Shown here piece by piece: positions 12,521-23,822 of a DNA stretch of 64,000 nucleotides. This DNA comes from Dichetophora obliterata. Taxonomy: Eukaryota > Arthropoda > Insecta > Diptera > Sciomyzidae. The position numbers were made by a program, and so were the translations under genes. The stretch covers positions 265,131,299 through 265,195,298 of the forward strand of contig OY986435.1 in the NCBI GenBank assembly GCA_963920525.1, read 5' to 3'. The notes beneath the pieces were generated by a model that had not been told where the DNA came from, made no database searches, and saw only the letters and a list, made by a program, of their open reading frames with translations. Position 1 is the stretch's first letter; the number at the start of each line of letters is the position of its first letter.

Positions 12521-13789
12521 AAAATTGAAATAAGTCTAAACAAAAAAAAATTAAAAACCCCCGAAGTTTTTTTCTGGGTACGTGCCTGTTCTCTGTGGTG
12601 TGCGTTACAGCAATACTCTAACTTTTGAGCTATGACGAAGAAAGCTTGCGACATGTTATATCTTTTTTGCTTTTAATTACATATTTCGTTATTTGTACAA
12701 AAAAAAAATAGCACCGATTTTTAGTTTTATTACCCATCTTAAGCTAAATTTTATAAATCTTTTACGCACTTCTTGCTGTCACAATTCCAACACGTTTGTT
12801 ATTCATTCTATTTCCTTTCATGAACAAGTTATTGTGTTATGAAATTCTTTTGCCCGGATGAGAACCAAAATAACTAGGTCATTTCTAACATCATCGTCAT
12901 GATAATCTGTACTTGCAAAACTGTACCCCCTGTTTGCCCGGTTAGCTTGACTAACCAAGTCCATTTTAAAAACTCTATTATGAATGTTTTTATTTTGCAT
13001 GCGAATCTAGAGTTCCAACACAACGATGGCGACAACGTGTCCAACAACATCAAACGTCGGATGCCATTCATGTGCACCATTGTTTGCCCCAAACCACACT
13101 TCTCTTTCAGCCAAACCACAATTTTGCGCGTACGTTTGTCCCGCGACCACCACAAACCACACACAATCAAGAACTCAAGCAGAGATTTAATTTTCATATC
13201 GGTTTGTGCATCAGTCGTGTAGGATTTTTATTCCTTTATAAAAGTGTGTGTTTTTTTTTTCTTTTTTTGTAAACTCAATTTACTATTGTTTTCTTCTTTG
13301 CTGAATTGGCTTGAATTGCCACGTTCCCAAGTCTCCCGACTTTGTACTCAGACAAGTTGGGCGAGCAAAGAAGAAAATCACGTAAATCTCTCCAAATCGT
13401 TTTAAAAGATAAATTTAAATTTTTAGTTTACGCGGTCGCTGGCTTCTTGACTTTTTCAATGGATTCGAGTGCTTATTGTTGTTGTTTTTGAATTATTTAT
13501 AGACACTCTTGCTCTCCTTTTGAATCATCATTCAACACAATCTTTTTGGAATAATTTTTTTTGAGATTTTCTGCCTTTAAAGTGATGAAACAACGTCGCA
13601 CAGTGTTTTGAAGTCAATCATTCTTGTGCCAAAAATAGTACGGTTCAAAGCTTTAACGAGTTTTCATAAAATTTGGTACAGAGTAGTTTTTGGTTCTGTC
13701 AAGAAAATTCCAAAAAATGGTGCACATCGAACCACTTACAGAAAAACGTCGATATATTTTAATGCAATTTGCTACAATGTCGCTTACAG
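12521..13789. other. No feature recognised
   Basis: The interval is less repetitive than its neighbours and slightly richer in GC near 12900-13200, where overlapping frames of about 107 codons are open on both strands. Neither translation shows a domain, signal peptide or family resemblance I can name. A host exon cannot be excluded, but nothing supports one. Confidence 0.4.
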
Positions 13790-14520
13790 GGAGATAATTA
13801 TTTTGCTTGAATCAAGCAAATGTTTTGCTTAAAAGCAAATCAACAAAACTTTGCTCAATCACACGATGTGATTTTAGAAAAAGATTGCTAAATTGAAATC
13901 ACTTCTCATGTTTTTAGGAAAAATCAAAATTTTGATTAAATTCAAGCAAAGTTTTGCTAAGTTATCATTAACTCCAACAGCAAATTTCTACTTAATTCAA
14001 GCAAATATTTGCTAAGTTATTATAAGCTCAAATAGCAAGTTTTTACTAAACTCATGCAAATATTTGCTAAATTATTAAAAACTCAAAATGCAATTTTTTA
14101 CTAAATTCAAGCAACTTTCTTCTAAACACACGAGCAAACGTTTATTCTTAATGAAGAAAATTAGTTAACAAATGCGATGGTCGAATGGATAAACCCAAGC
14201 ACTTACACTCATGTGGTTGAGGTTCAAATCACCAGATGGTGGCAATTTTTCAATTTAATTTATTGTTAATAACTATTTCACTTCAAAAATATGCGAGATT
14301 TCAGCATAAACTAATCAAAATTTGCTATTCCAATTTATAATGACTTGGCAAATATTTGCTTGAATTAAGTAGAAAATTGCTTTTGCAGTTTACAATAACT
14401 TAGCAAAATTTTGATTAAATTCTAGTAAATAATTAGTTATTATAAACTTGAAAAGCAAATTTTGATTAGTATTTGCTGAAATCTAGCATAATTTTGAAGT
14501 GGCAAGAGCGCAAGTTTTGC
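13790..14520. repeat. Foldback built from ~60-bp AGCAAATATTTGCTAA repeats
   Basis: Between 13800 and 14130 a degenerate unit of about 60 bp containing CAAGCAAATATTTGCTAA recurs several times. Between 14310 and 14500 related units appear inverted (AGCAAATTTTGATTA, TTGCTTGAATTAAGTA). A tRNA-like sequence sits at the turn. The whole resembles a foldback transposon built from short repeats. Confidence 0.55.
14174..14243 (+). mobile_element. tRNA-like SINE head
   Basis: GCGATGGTCGAATGGATAAA resembles the 5' end and A box of a tRNA gene, and GAGGTTCAAATCACC resembles a B box at the expected distance. The arms do not all pair, so this is a tRNA-derived SINE or tRNA pseudogene, not a working tRNA. 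The downstream body is not delimited. Confidence 0.5.
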
Positions 14521-14857
14521 TTAGCCACAATACAAATTTAGCAAACAGTTTTCTCCATGTCATCTCCATTATAATAACACAGTTTTCAAACATTGTGTAC
14601 ATCGATTCACAAACACCCTGAATCCCTCCCCATCCCCCGCCTCCGTACACCACAAGACTGAAAAACATTCAAACATCAACTGATTTCAATGAAATTTGGT
14701 ACAATGTTGTCTTTTGTTTGGGCTTATTAACAAAGTTTTTGAGCATGATGTAGATTGAGACGCAAACGATAATACGAAACTGGAAAACAGACAAGCATTC
14801 ACTTTTTTATTATTAACTTGCTGCAACGCGTTGCTGTGGCTCGCACCAGAGAACAAC

Positions 14858-15400
14858 TTCACGCAGAAAAATTACATTTTCGATTTTGATTGTAGCAAAC
14901 ATATTTCTATTTACCGTAAATATATCTCGCTTATCTAACCATATTTTGTTTATCATACTTGTTGCTATTTTTGTGACAAGCATTTCAATGTTTGCTTACA
15001 ATGACAGGTAAACATATTTTTATTGATGTGACAAAAAATATTTTTGTGAAAAACAACTCCAACATATGTTTGCGTTAAAATAATATATTTTTTACCACGA
15101 ACATGTCATATTTGTCAGAAATATTTTTTTTAAAAATTTTACCTTTTTGCGAATTGCAATTGTTGCATTGTACACATGAAGGGCAATAACTGAGCGTAAT
15201 ACACGCAGAAAAATTACATTTTCGACTTTGATTGTAGCAAACATATTTCTATTTACCGTAAATATATTTCGCAATTCTGACCATATTTTGTTTATCATGC
15301 ATATTGCTATTTTTGGGAAAAGCATTTCAATGTTTGTTTACAATTTCAGGTAAACCTATTTTGATTAATGTAGCAAACAAATATTTTTGCGGAAAAATAT
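14858..15400. repeat. Direct duplication, ~200-bp units 343 bp apart
   Basis: The unit beginning ACGCAGAAAAATTACATTTT at about 14858 is repeated from about 15203, sharing TTGTAGCAAACATATTTCTA, TTACCGTAAATATAT and AAGCATTTCAATGTTTG. Similarity fades after about 200 bp. The second copy is the left end of the element at 15201-17227. Confidence 0.8.
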
Positions 15401-15416
15401 GTCCACAAAGTTCATA

Positions 15417-16716
15417 CCCTGCAGGACTAAACGTAACTAGTCCGAAAAGTAAAGTAACTTTAAGGTAGTTATTCACGGAGTAACTTTTATTTAGTTGAAA
15501 AGTTATCGAAAAGTAGTGAATTGAGCGACCACAAACCAGAATTTCATGGTGGTAGTAACAAGTAAAACAAAAGTCTCAGCGTTGCATCAATTTGTTTATC
15601 CGTGGCCAGGGTTATGGTTTGCTTTAAAAAAACGACACAGTTTTGATAGTATCGGAGGTGTAGACGTAGAATTCCTTTTCATACAAAATGAATGGAGAAA
15701 AATGTTTTGGAAATATTTGTATAGTGCCTATTTCACATTGAAGTATTGTATCTGTTGAGCTTACCATCTCCGATTAGGCTCAACTTTTTTTAATTGATTA
15801 ATTTTTGTGGTCAAAATAGGGTTTATTTTGAGACACCGGAGATAATTAAAATACAATTTCCGTAACAAGGATATCAATTTAAGAAGTCAAATTTGTATTA
15901 AAAATTAATTAACAATTCACTAATTTCTGGACACTTGAAGAGCATACCTTCATTTTATATCGTTAGAAAGGTAATGGCACGTGAAAAATTTAAAATAATG
16001 TTCAATGGAATTTAAATTTTTTTAACACACTCTACTAAATATTTATCACTTTTGAACGTTATTGAAAACTAAAACACTCATTTTTGAAGAACTATGTTTT
16101 TTTTTAATGGAATATAAATTTATTTATTTTTTAACACACTTTACTAAATATTTATCACTTTTATGAATTGACTAGTTATTGAAGACTGAAAAACTCATGT
16201 TTTAGCATTAAATGTATTAAAATTATTTGTTTTGTTTAATAAAAATTTCCAACTGGTTTCATATAGCCAGATAAAAATCAATCAGACTAACCAACAAATA
16301 TTTTAATGTTGACTTGAAATTTAGTAGCAACTTTTCTTACATTGTTTTCGTAATTTTTTTACAAAAAAAAAGGTCACACTAAATTTTGAGTCGACTTTAA
16401 AATATTTTTTGGTATGGCTAAATATTTTCTATTTTCGCTAGAAGCTAGTTTAGAAAAAACCATTTAAAAATTTAGTCGTCTGCTCACTAGTAAATAGAAT
16501 GAAAGTAACCGAATGTAAGCTAATTTTCTATAGACTTACTACTAGTTAGTTTAAAAAGGACCATATATAAACTAGTCAATCTGTCGTGGCGTAGGTAGTG
16601 CGTACAGGTGATTTTGCGGCCATTTCATAGAGAAAATAGTTGATTATTCAACCACTGGTGGTTTGTTTTGAAAGTAGTTTGTAATCACCTTAAAGTTGGT
16701 TGAAAGTCCTGCAGGG
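15417..16716. mobile_element. 1.3-kb TA-flanked element, CCCTGCAGGACT ends
   Basis: CCCTGCAGGACT at the left and AGTCCTGCAGGG at the right are perfect inverted 12-mers with TA directly outside each (15415-15416, 16717-16718). A TA duplication is typical of Tc1/mariner-like insertion, but no DDE transposase is encoded. It contains a copy of repeat R (15765-15985) and a short AT tandem with TTAACACACT(C/T)TACTAAATA at about 16020 and 16130. The element at 26806-27942 has related ends. Confidence 0.7.
15765..15985 (+). repeat. Dispersed repeat R, copy 2
   Basis: Contains ACCATCTCCGATTAGG, AAAATAGGGTTTATTTTGAG and a final ATCGTTAGAAAGGT, the same order as at 40985-41200. It lies inside the CCCTGCAGGACT element. 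Confidence 0.55.
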
Positions 16717-16781
16717 TATTTTATGCTTCTGAAAGTAATACCATGCTTATCAGTGGCTTTAGTCAAGCGACGATTGGTGAC

Positions 16782-16935
16782 GGCCGTTACCTACTGGTAG
16801 TGTGCTTGTCTCGTAAGTAAAAGAGCCGCGGTTCAATCCCAGTCCGGACAGAAAGTTTTTCAAAGAGTTTTTCAATTGAATTAATATTTCTGTTCAACCG
16901 CAAACAATGGCAAACCTAAAGAGCATAAAAAGGAT
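16782..16935 (+). mobile_element. SINE B, copy 1 (partial)
   Basis: The tRNA-like head has an A-box-like segment after GGCCGTTACC and a B box GGTTCAATCCC, followed by CAGTCCGGACAGAA. The body contains TTTCTGTTCAACCG and AATGGCAAACCTAAAGAG, which match the SINE at 23511-23822. The tail is missing. It is Pol III-derived and non-coding. Confidence 0.75.
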
Positions 16936-17337
16936 AAATCAAGTAATAATAATAAATAATTAAAATACAATATAGCAACAAATACGCTTTATTTACTTGC
17001 CCCAAAAATAATTTTATGTTTCAGTAAACATAATATATTTATTGCAACAAATAAATTTATTTGCAGTGAACATAATTTGGTTCCCGAAAACATTTTATGT
17101 TTACCGTAAAATAAAAACACATTTCTTGTAAAAATTAACTTGTTTGCTATAAGCAAGTTTTTAAACATAATAGATATTATGTTCGATATTATGTTTGTGT
17201 CAAATATATATATTTTTTTATGCGTGTTAAATGCATTCAAATGACGTTTCGAGTGTCTCGAATGTGCCTTTAATGCATTATACGAGCTACGAATGTGCCT
17301 TCTGCATTAAAATGAATGCGCGAATTCATGTGCTAAT

Positions 17338-17480
17338 CAGGGTTGATACTTTCGGTACAATTGTACTTTTTTGGTACAATTTTGTATTTTTCCTACTTTG
17401 CTAATACGAAAGCGTTTTCGGTACATATTATTTCACTCAGGTCATTTCTAACTTTTGGTACTCTGTAAAATACATAAAAA
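17338..17480 (+). mobile_element. Solo left end of a hAT-like element
   Basis: CAGGGTTGATACTTTCGGTA followed by CAATTGTAC and TTTTTTGGTACA closely resembles the inverted right end of the element at 50794-53445 (CACGGTTGCCGTTTTGGTAC, then CAATTGTAC). No matching right end was found nearby, so it appears truncated. Confidence 0.5.
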
Positions 17481-18029
17481 ATTATTTTAAAGATTTTCTC
17501 CGATTTATATAAAATTGCTTAAGGAATTCTTTCAATTTCTGATTTGACAGCAAATTTTAAAATAATATTTTGATTTCAAAGTTTAATAAAAACCAATTAC
17601 CGAATTATTTACAATTACAATTTATTTAATTTAATTTAAGTAAAATATTTTTTAAATCAAATAAACTAAAGGCCACAATATTCATATTATAATAAGTAGT
17701 ACATATCAGAGAACTGTATAAGCCTACTTGAAGTTCAAGCCTTTTCAAGTACTTCAATTCAATTATGTATCCAATCTTGAAAAAGCAAGCTTTAGCCAGC
17801 TGGCAAAAATACCAAACAGATACAAGCCATATTCATGCTTGCTCGTTGGTTTGGCTTGTTTCGACTTACTTTGTCGGGCAGAAAGTTGAAAAGCTTCAAA
17901 CGATCGGCAAAAGCTTGTAAGCTCGCAAGTATCCAAATTATTGAATTAAAGCAAGTATCCAAAAAATTCAATGAGCTTGTTTAGAGAGAGCTTAAGCGTA
18001 ATAGGACTTTTAAGGATTCTGTGGACTCC
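17481..18029. other. No feature recognised
   Basis: AT-rich, then a segment (17720-17990) with scattered CAAGCTT / AAGCTTG / CTTGC motifs that may be a decayed minisatellite. No gene is seen. Confidence 0.4.
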
Positions 18030-18500
18030 GTGGTTGGAAGTTTTAGGAGTAAATGATTTCGAAGATGCTTGTCATACTTTAATATTTAAGATGGCGGATA
18101 GAGTTGCCACCTAGATTTTTTTTATTTTTGCGAATTCTTGTAATTTTGAAATTCTGATAACGGATTTGATTTCGAATGTAATGTCACAGTTTTAAAATTT
18201 AAGATGGGGGTTAGGATTGCCAACTAAATTTTTACCACAGTATTGCCACCTAATAATATGTATTTTTAAGAGTTTTAAACATCATATATCAGTGTTAAGG
18301 GGTCGCTGATTTCGAATCTAAAGCCAGAATTTTAAAATTCAAGATGGCGGATAGGGTTGCCACCATAATTTTTTGTAGTTTTATGAATTCGGGGCTGTTA
18401 AAAAAATGGTACACCAAAAATAGGTCGCTGAATCCAAATCCGTTGTCAGAATTTCAGAATTATAAAAATTTTAAATAATAGGGTTGCCACCCGTTTGCAG
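18030..18500 (-). repeat. Inverted copy of the 38-39 kb satellite
   Basis: Read on the minus strand, about 470 bp match the right part of the tandem array at 38392-39250, including GGTGGCAACCCTATCC, CACCTAATAATATG (inverse) and ATTCGAAATCAGCGACCCC. Here there is about one and a half diverged units. It shows the satellite unit is dispersed, not confined to one array. Confidence 0.75.
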
Positions 18501-18799
18501 AAATTTTTGTTTTTTTTACTTATAAAAGGACCTCTAAACTTTATGTTTATATCATTATTTTATAGATTTTATTGATCTCATTTTATGAATATTATAAGAC
18601 TTGTGTTCCTTTTTGTGATTATAAAAACTTTGTGATTAATTAAACATAAATAAAAACCTTTGTAATTTTTCATAAGGTTTATGAACTGAATTGTTAAAAC
18701 ACGTTACCTTAAATTTAAATAAATACTAGCAAGGAATTATCTTCGACTGGGTTGAAGTTTCGATACCCCCACAGTATTTCTTAGTTATGAATGTTTTTC

Positions 18800-19560
18800 A
18801 AGTTTGATGACGTCACTTTGTATAGATTACGGTTGTGGTGTTCATCCAATTTTTCGAAAAATCTAATGCAGAACACGTTTAAGATATGGAAGATTATGTG
18901 TTAAATATGCTGTTAATACACACATTTTTGTGGAATTTATAAAAGTTATGCTACTTTAATGACGTAACTTTATATGGAATATTGGTAGAGTTTTTATCAA
19001 TTTTGCCAAATTCCAAACTCAAAGTGATTTTTAATATTCTTAGCATATGTTCATAATTTTAATTTATTAAACTAATTTGCGGAATTTTTAGAGACGTAAC
19101 CGTTTTTATGTAGTAACTTTGTTTAGGAGGTAGGCGTGCTTTTTATACTAATTTGGAAAATTTTAAATATTTGGTGAAAATTTAAGACCAAAGTTTATAA
19201 GCAAAATTTCAAGTCGTTACATTTGTTTTTGTGGCATTTTCAGAGATTTTACCGTTTTATTAAAGTCACTTTGTATGGAGGTTGATGCGTTGTTTTTTCG
19301 AATTTAGAAATTTCAATTATATGGTGAATTTTTGCGACCAAAGTTAATGGGCAAGTTTTTATCATGACAATAATTTTTGTATAATTTTTAGATATTTTAA
19401 CGATTTGATAAAGTTACGTTGTATGGGAGGTAGGCGTTGTTTTTATCCGATTTTAACAAATTTGAAATATATGGTGAATATTTTACTTCATAGCTTATGT
19501 GCACAATACCAAGTAACTGCAAAAAGTTTAAGTTACCAAATTTCTATACGATAGCTTTAA
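18800..19560 (+). repeat. Degenerate tandem array, ~150-bp unit
   Basis: The segment GGAGGTAGGCGT or close variants recurs near 19127, 19276 and 19423, each followed by a TTTTTAT-type run, a short AAATTT segment and TATGGTGAA-type sequence. At least four units are visible. The array at 43190-43565 has a similar unit length and a TATGGGAGGTGCG motif and may be related. Confidence 0.6.
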
Positions 19561-19792
19561 AATTGCTCAGGAGGTGAAGCTGATCATGACTATATATACT
19601 TTTCTATACCTGCCACGTCTCCTTATCAGCCTTACAAACGGAGTGACAAAGTTAACGCAGTATGCGTGGAGTAATCAAAATTTATTCCATACTTTTTTTT
19701 TCCTTTAGTACAATGTTTTCTAAATTTATATACCAAAATGAAAAAGTAATTTATCAACTCTGGTGCCAATTGCTGTGGATACGAATGCCTGA

Positions 19793-20247
19793 GGACTGTT
19801 CACATTTCAAACAGCTAATCAAATCATTTGTCAAATCGTTTGACCACAAAAGTGTTCAGACTCATCAAAATTTTCTTCAAATTTAATTTTATCTTGAACA
19901 CCGAAGTTAGCATATCGCGATGACGGAAAAATTTTTGATACCACTTGGTATTAAAATCGTATTGGAAGAAGAAGAAATTATTTTATAAATTATTTGCAAT
20001 GGTAATTTATCAATATTTTGTTATTATTTTCTTCCGCTCCCTCTTTTGCCGCGATGTGCTCAGGTTGAAAACTTTTTTGGACTGACAAGATCAAAAAATC
20101 TTGATTTTCATCAAACGATTTGACCAAAGATTTGATGAGTGTTCACACTCGTCAAATCGCCATCAAATCCATACAAATTCTGTTGGTCAAATCATTTGTC
20201 AAATCGATGATCGATTTGATGAGCGATTTGAAATGTGAACTGCCCTA
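19793..20247. mobile_element. MITE with GGGCAGTTCACATTTCAAA ends
   Basis: The left GACTGTTCACATTTCAAA and the inverted right GGGCAGTTCACATTTCAAA are alike, followed by inverted TCATCAAATC and GACAAATGATTTGA runs. The motif ATCAAATC recurs inside on both strands. The end resembles those of the MITEs at 53503 and 56372. Target duplication not clear. Confidence 0.6.
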
Positions 20248-20844
20248 TTGAGAATGAGCACTCGCGATTACGGACGTCTTTGACACAAGAATGCCCAACG
20301 AAGCAATACATAAGTTTCATTTGCCAAAATCAAGTAAAATTTGAAAGGAAAAGTCATGATTTTATGTCCATTTCCACCAAGGAAAAAATGTTAATTTGAA
20401 GCGTTTTCGCTTAGTGGTTGGCTATATACCGGAAAACATCTGACTACGTGTTGAAAACAAATCGCATTACTCTAACAAATTGAAGCTTTCACATTACATA
20501 TTTGTTGTGCGATATTTGAAGTAAATGGATCTATTTGTCGTGGATATTTGATAAGTTATTAAAGATTAATGACTATACACCCAGTAATCTAGAATGAAAC
20601 AAACAGAGAATCGCGTTGCTGGAAAACGGCAGTGAAGCACGAAAACAACAGAATTTCATACAGCAGCATACCACTCGAGTTTTAATCGAGCATCCGAATG
20701 TCTTCATTGTCTGGAGCAGGGTTCGGACTTGATTCGTAAATCGCAGTAAATTAAAAAAAAAACGCTGTAAAATAATTTTTTTCGCAGTAATTTTTTTGTT
20801 TTTATTTACAATCATGTACGTACATTTACCACTCATAACATAAT
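20248..20844. other. No feature recognised
   Basis: Unique-looking AT-rich sequence with no family match. A 115-codon minus-strand frame (20573-20920) ends in the inverted repeat described next and is not convincing as a gene. Confidence 0.4.
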
Positions 20845-21392
20845 ATCGTCGTTGCGCGTGCAATACCGCGTATCCACCACTTGCAATACAGCATATATTG
20901 CAAAAAAGGCCAAAATTCATTTAATTTTGATCATTCATGATATATTTATTCATTTTGATATTTCGTTAAATGCTTATTCGAAAACAAAGCAAATATATTA
21001 TTTCAATAAATGTTTAGTTTAGTTGAAATCCATTCAATAGCTTAAAATAAAATCAGTTTTTCTGCACTCATGTAAAGTTTTACTATTACCATATTGGGGT
21101 GTTCACAAGGTGTGGTATCATGTCATAATATCATATTGTTCTAAGATTTTAAGCTAGTTTAAACATTTTATTGTTGCCTTCTATATAAAAAAAGTACTAA
21201 TATATTACAACTCTGAAAGCTATGTTTATTGAAGTGTCGTAATCAAACAGCTATTTCTTATTTGCATTTATTTATCTTGTAAATTTTAGTTGCAGAATTT
21301 TAGGACAATACGACATGATAGCACACCTTGCAAATACTCTTAATGTGTTTATGTGCAAGTGGCGGATACGCGTTATTGCACGCCCAACGACT
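20845..21392. repeat. ~45-bp inverted repeat flanking a MITE
   Basis: TGCAAGTGG(C/T)GGATACGCG with TATTGCACGC and CAACGAC at 21346-21390 recurs inverted at 20845-20890 with about four mismatches. Frames on opposite strands therefore share a SGGYA-LHAQR peptide, a by-product of the inverted repeat. The pair may be the ends of an old element later entered by the MITE at 21096-21338. Confidence 0.55.
21096..21338. mobile_element. MITE, ~243 bp
   Basis: The left GGGTGTTCACAAGGTGTGGT and following ATCATGTC recur inverted at the right as AAGGTGTGCTATCATGTC. The interior is AT-rich. The end bases resemble the (G)GGCAGTTCAC MITE ends in this window. Exact borders are uncertain by a few bases. Confidence 0.6.
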
Positions 21393-21950
21393 ATATGCAT
21401 ACAAATATATGTATAACTATACACTATATATATTTGCATGTTGTAGAAACATATTTTTTACTGATTCAAAATATATTTGCCGTAGAAAATTTCCCCCTTT
21501 TTCGCCCCATTTTACTTTAATTATAATTAATCTGCTTTCAATATGGTATATTTATATAAAAATGAATGTCTGTCTGTCTGTTTGTTTGTTTGTGCTTTAT
21601 AGGAGGCCAAACCCTTGGAACGATCTTCCTGCAAGTTTCACAGCATGTTACTGTGACTCTGGAAGAAATAATAGGCTATATGAAGTTTTGATTGGACAAA
21701 GGGGCGTGGCACCGTTCATATAACCTAAAAATTTAAATCGTCATATTTTGGGCATTTTTTGACCTACGTCGATGATATTTGGTACATATGGTATTGGCAT
21801 AATAAGGAATACGTACCAGGAGAAAAGTGGGTGGGACCACGTCCCTTTTTAGGAAAATTAAAAATCGTAATATAGTCTTAACTACTGGACCGATCTTCAT
21901 TAAATTTTCACAATAGGATATTCTTACGAAATAATAAATTCTTGACTCAA

Positions 21951-22475
21951 CATCAAGGGCTTCCGAGACTGCTGTTCAGAGCGAAACACGCTTAGAAATT
22001 CAGCGATCTCGAACCTCAACATCAAGGGCTTCGAAGACATCTGTTCAGCATGAAACACGGTTACGAAGCGACCGTTCTCGAACCTTGATATCAAGGGCTT
22101 CCGAGACTTCTACTCAACGTCAAACACGCATGCGAAGTGACCGATCGCGATCCTCTTTATCAAGAGCTGCCGAGACACCAGAGCAACGTGAGGCACACCG
22201 TCAACAAGATCGTAGTCGAAGATCACAGCATCGTCGAAGCCCTGCATCATATAGCTGATTGCATTCCACTACACATCAGAAATTGATTGCAGTGAAGATA
22301 AGTTAGTCGCCATTGGACCAATGAATAAAGTTTGCCAATACTGCAATGCTAAGAAATATAAAAATGAAGCACCTGGAATGTGCTGCGCAAATGGTAAAAT
22401 TGCTTTACCCGAACTGCTATCACCACCAGAACCACTACTATCGTTAGTTTCAGGTAAGAACAAATAAATAATTTG
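21951..22475 (+). pseudogene. Helitron Rep/helicase N-terminal fragment
   Basis: From about 21951 a ~63-bp unit repeats three to four times, encoding TSRASET followed by Q-E-TR-R and RSR-rich sequence, the charged repeat typical of insect Helitron polyprotein N-termini. Further on, MNKVCQYCNAKKYKNEAPGM at 22321-22380, then CCANGK and LSPPEPLLSLVSG, match the conserved zinc-binding start of Helitron proteins (Cys pairs C-x2-C and CC). Stops interrupt the joining sequence, and the Rep (HUH) and helicase domains are missing. Confidence 0.85.
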
Positions 22476-22549
22476 TTAAAGTGGTTCGAGACAACTTCAT
22501 GCCAACATTTAGAGTTCAAGGCCAAATTTATCACTGAATGGGATCAATA

Positions 22550-22640
22550 TTGCCAATTCCAGATGAAGATCCTAAGTTTTTACAAATTTATTTCATGGGA
22601 AAAGCGGATGATAACGACCAAGTGCAACAGCGCGAGGGGG
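22550..22640 (+). pseudogene. Second Helitron polyprotein fragment
   Basis: In one frame the sequence reads LPIPDEDPKFLQIYFMGKA followed by DDNDQVQQR, a conserved segment found downstream of the zinc-binding part in Helitron proteins. It sits about 75 bp from the first fragment, so the intervening coding sequence was deleted. It ends just before the Helitron 3' terminus. Confidence 0.8.
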
Positions 22641-22899
22641 GTAGCGAGGCACACCGGGTTCAGCTAGTTATTAATAAATTGTGAAGGTTATTTGTGAAGG
22701 TTATTTCAAATACTAAATTAAGCATAAAAAATAAAAAAGTCCTTTAAAACTAGTTTCTTTGAAAATGAAATAGTTTTTATTAGTTCCTGAAAAACTCTAA
22801 TTGTGTGACTTATGAGGTTTTTGAAATAACTGATTCAAATATAATGAATGTATATGTTCTATACGCTAAAATAAATAACACCTAAGAAGTGTTTTTAGC

Positions 22900-23144
22900 A
22901 ATAGTAGATATAATTCGACCACGCCCATTTTTAGTATAGTAACGTAACCTAATACTATCCAAACCGTCTGAAACACAGCATTTTTTTATTTTAGGTTAGA
23001 AAAAGGGGAGTTACCCTTCCTCTTTCGAACCTACCGACCCTATTCTAATGCACTATTGTGTAAAAATTCCAAGGCAATCAGTGAAGAACTTTTGAAGATT
23101 TGAGATTTTGTACAAACACACGTTTATATTTTTATCTATATAGA
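22900..23144 (-). mobile_element. Helitron 5' end, minus strand
   Basis: On the minus strand the sequence begins A then TCTATATAGATAAAAATATA, a Helitron-type 5' start. The body, with (plus-strand) CACGCCCATTTTTAGTATAG and CCGTCTGAAACACAGCATTT, resembles 45540-45838. No 3' end was identified. Confidence 0.55.
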
Positions 23145-23510
23145 TTTGCGTGTTAGTTTTATTTATAATTTTTTAAATAAAATTTAACTGGGCGAAAAAC
23201 CAACCTGTTTCACTTTACCAAAATTAAAAGTGTTTGTTACGAAATTTTATGTCTGCTGAAATTACAATTTGGAGCGATGAGGAGCACGCCACTTATTTTA
23301 AAATTATGCTATTTAATGTTTTAACTGTATTTTAAGTTTGGTTGAGATTTATCTCTGAGCAAGTTTTGACTCTTATAAAGCTTAACATATTTCTAATGCA
23401 GTCAGTTGTATCTTTCATTTCGAGTCATGCAGAAAAATTGTCACAAATTTACATTAAACATGCCACTGCAAAAAACAAAATTTAATCAATAATTGCAGGC
23501 AGTTGCAGCT
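23145..23510. other. No feature recognised
   Basis: AT-rich sequence between the Helitron end and the SINE. No repeat or coding signal noticed. Confidence 0.4.
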
Positions 23511-23822
23511 GGCCGTAGCCTAGTGGGCAGAGTGCGTGCCCCTAAGCTAAAGAACCGCGATAGCCCGGGTTCAATTCCTGCTCAGACAGAACCTTTTTTC
23601 AAATTAATGCATTTTTCTGTTCGGTCGTCACCTCTCTGCAAATAATGGCAAACCTCAGAGAGTAAAAAAACTGCCATCCTGAGAACATAAGCCGTTCGGA
23701 GTCGGCGTTAACCGCGTAGGTCCAGTTCTCAATAATTTGTGTTCAAAAATTTACATGCCCAACACAAATTGATCAACGAAAGCTCGGTCAAAGTCCTTTC
23801 TAGGGTTGAAATGGCCAATTTA
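23511..23822 (+). mobile_element. SINE B, full-length-looking copy
   Basis: The tRNA-derived head runs from GGCCGTAGCC, with A box TAGCCTAGTGGGCAGAG-like and B box GGTTCAATTCC, to CTCAGACAGAA. The body shares AATGGCAAACCTCAGAGAG with the copy at 16782, and the tail (AATTGATCAACGAAAGCTCG, GAAATGGCCAATTTA) with the copy at 57402-57572. About 312 bp, non-coding, Pol III promoter inside the head. Confidence 0.85.

Larger units (their letters stand above)
15201..17227. mobile_element. Element with ACACGCA termini, host to nested insertions
   Basis: The left end ACACGCAGAAAAATT and the right end (inverted) ACACGCATAAAAAAAT are similar. Near both ends the element holds motifs of the TTTACCGTAAA type. 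It is interrupted by the TA-flanked element at 15417-16716 and a SINE at 16782-16935. No transposase is visible. The target duplication is unclear. Confidence 0.5.
21531..22667 (+). mobile_element. Internally deleted Helitron
   Basis: The 5' part has the TC-start, ATATAAAAATGAATGTCTGT type sequence common to insect Helitrons, and the 3' end is GCGAGGCACACCGGGTTCAG ending CTAG before T, as expected. Between them are fragments of the Rep/helicase gene and a large internal deletion. The exact 5' base is uncertain (TC at 21531 or 21538). The element cannot encode its own transposase. Confidence 0.85.

Noticed and set aside
12874..13222. Overlapping 107-codon frames on both strands
   Set aside because: No recognisable domain, no supporting splice context; opposite-strand frames are equally open.
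20573..21723. Two frames on opposite strands sharing a GGYA-LHAQR peptide
   Set aside because: The shared peptide arises from an inverted DNA repeat, and the rest of the two frames is unrelated.
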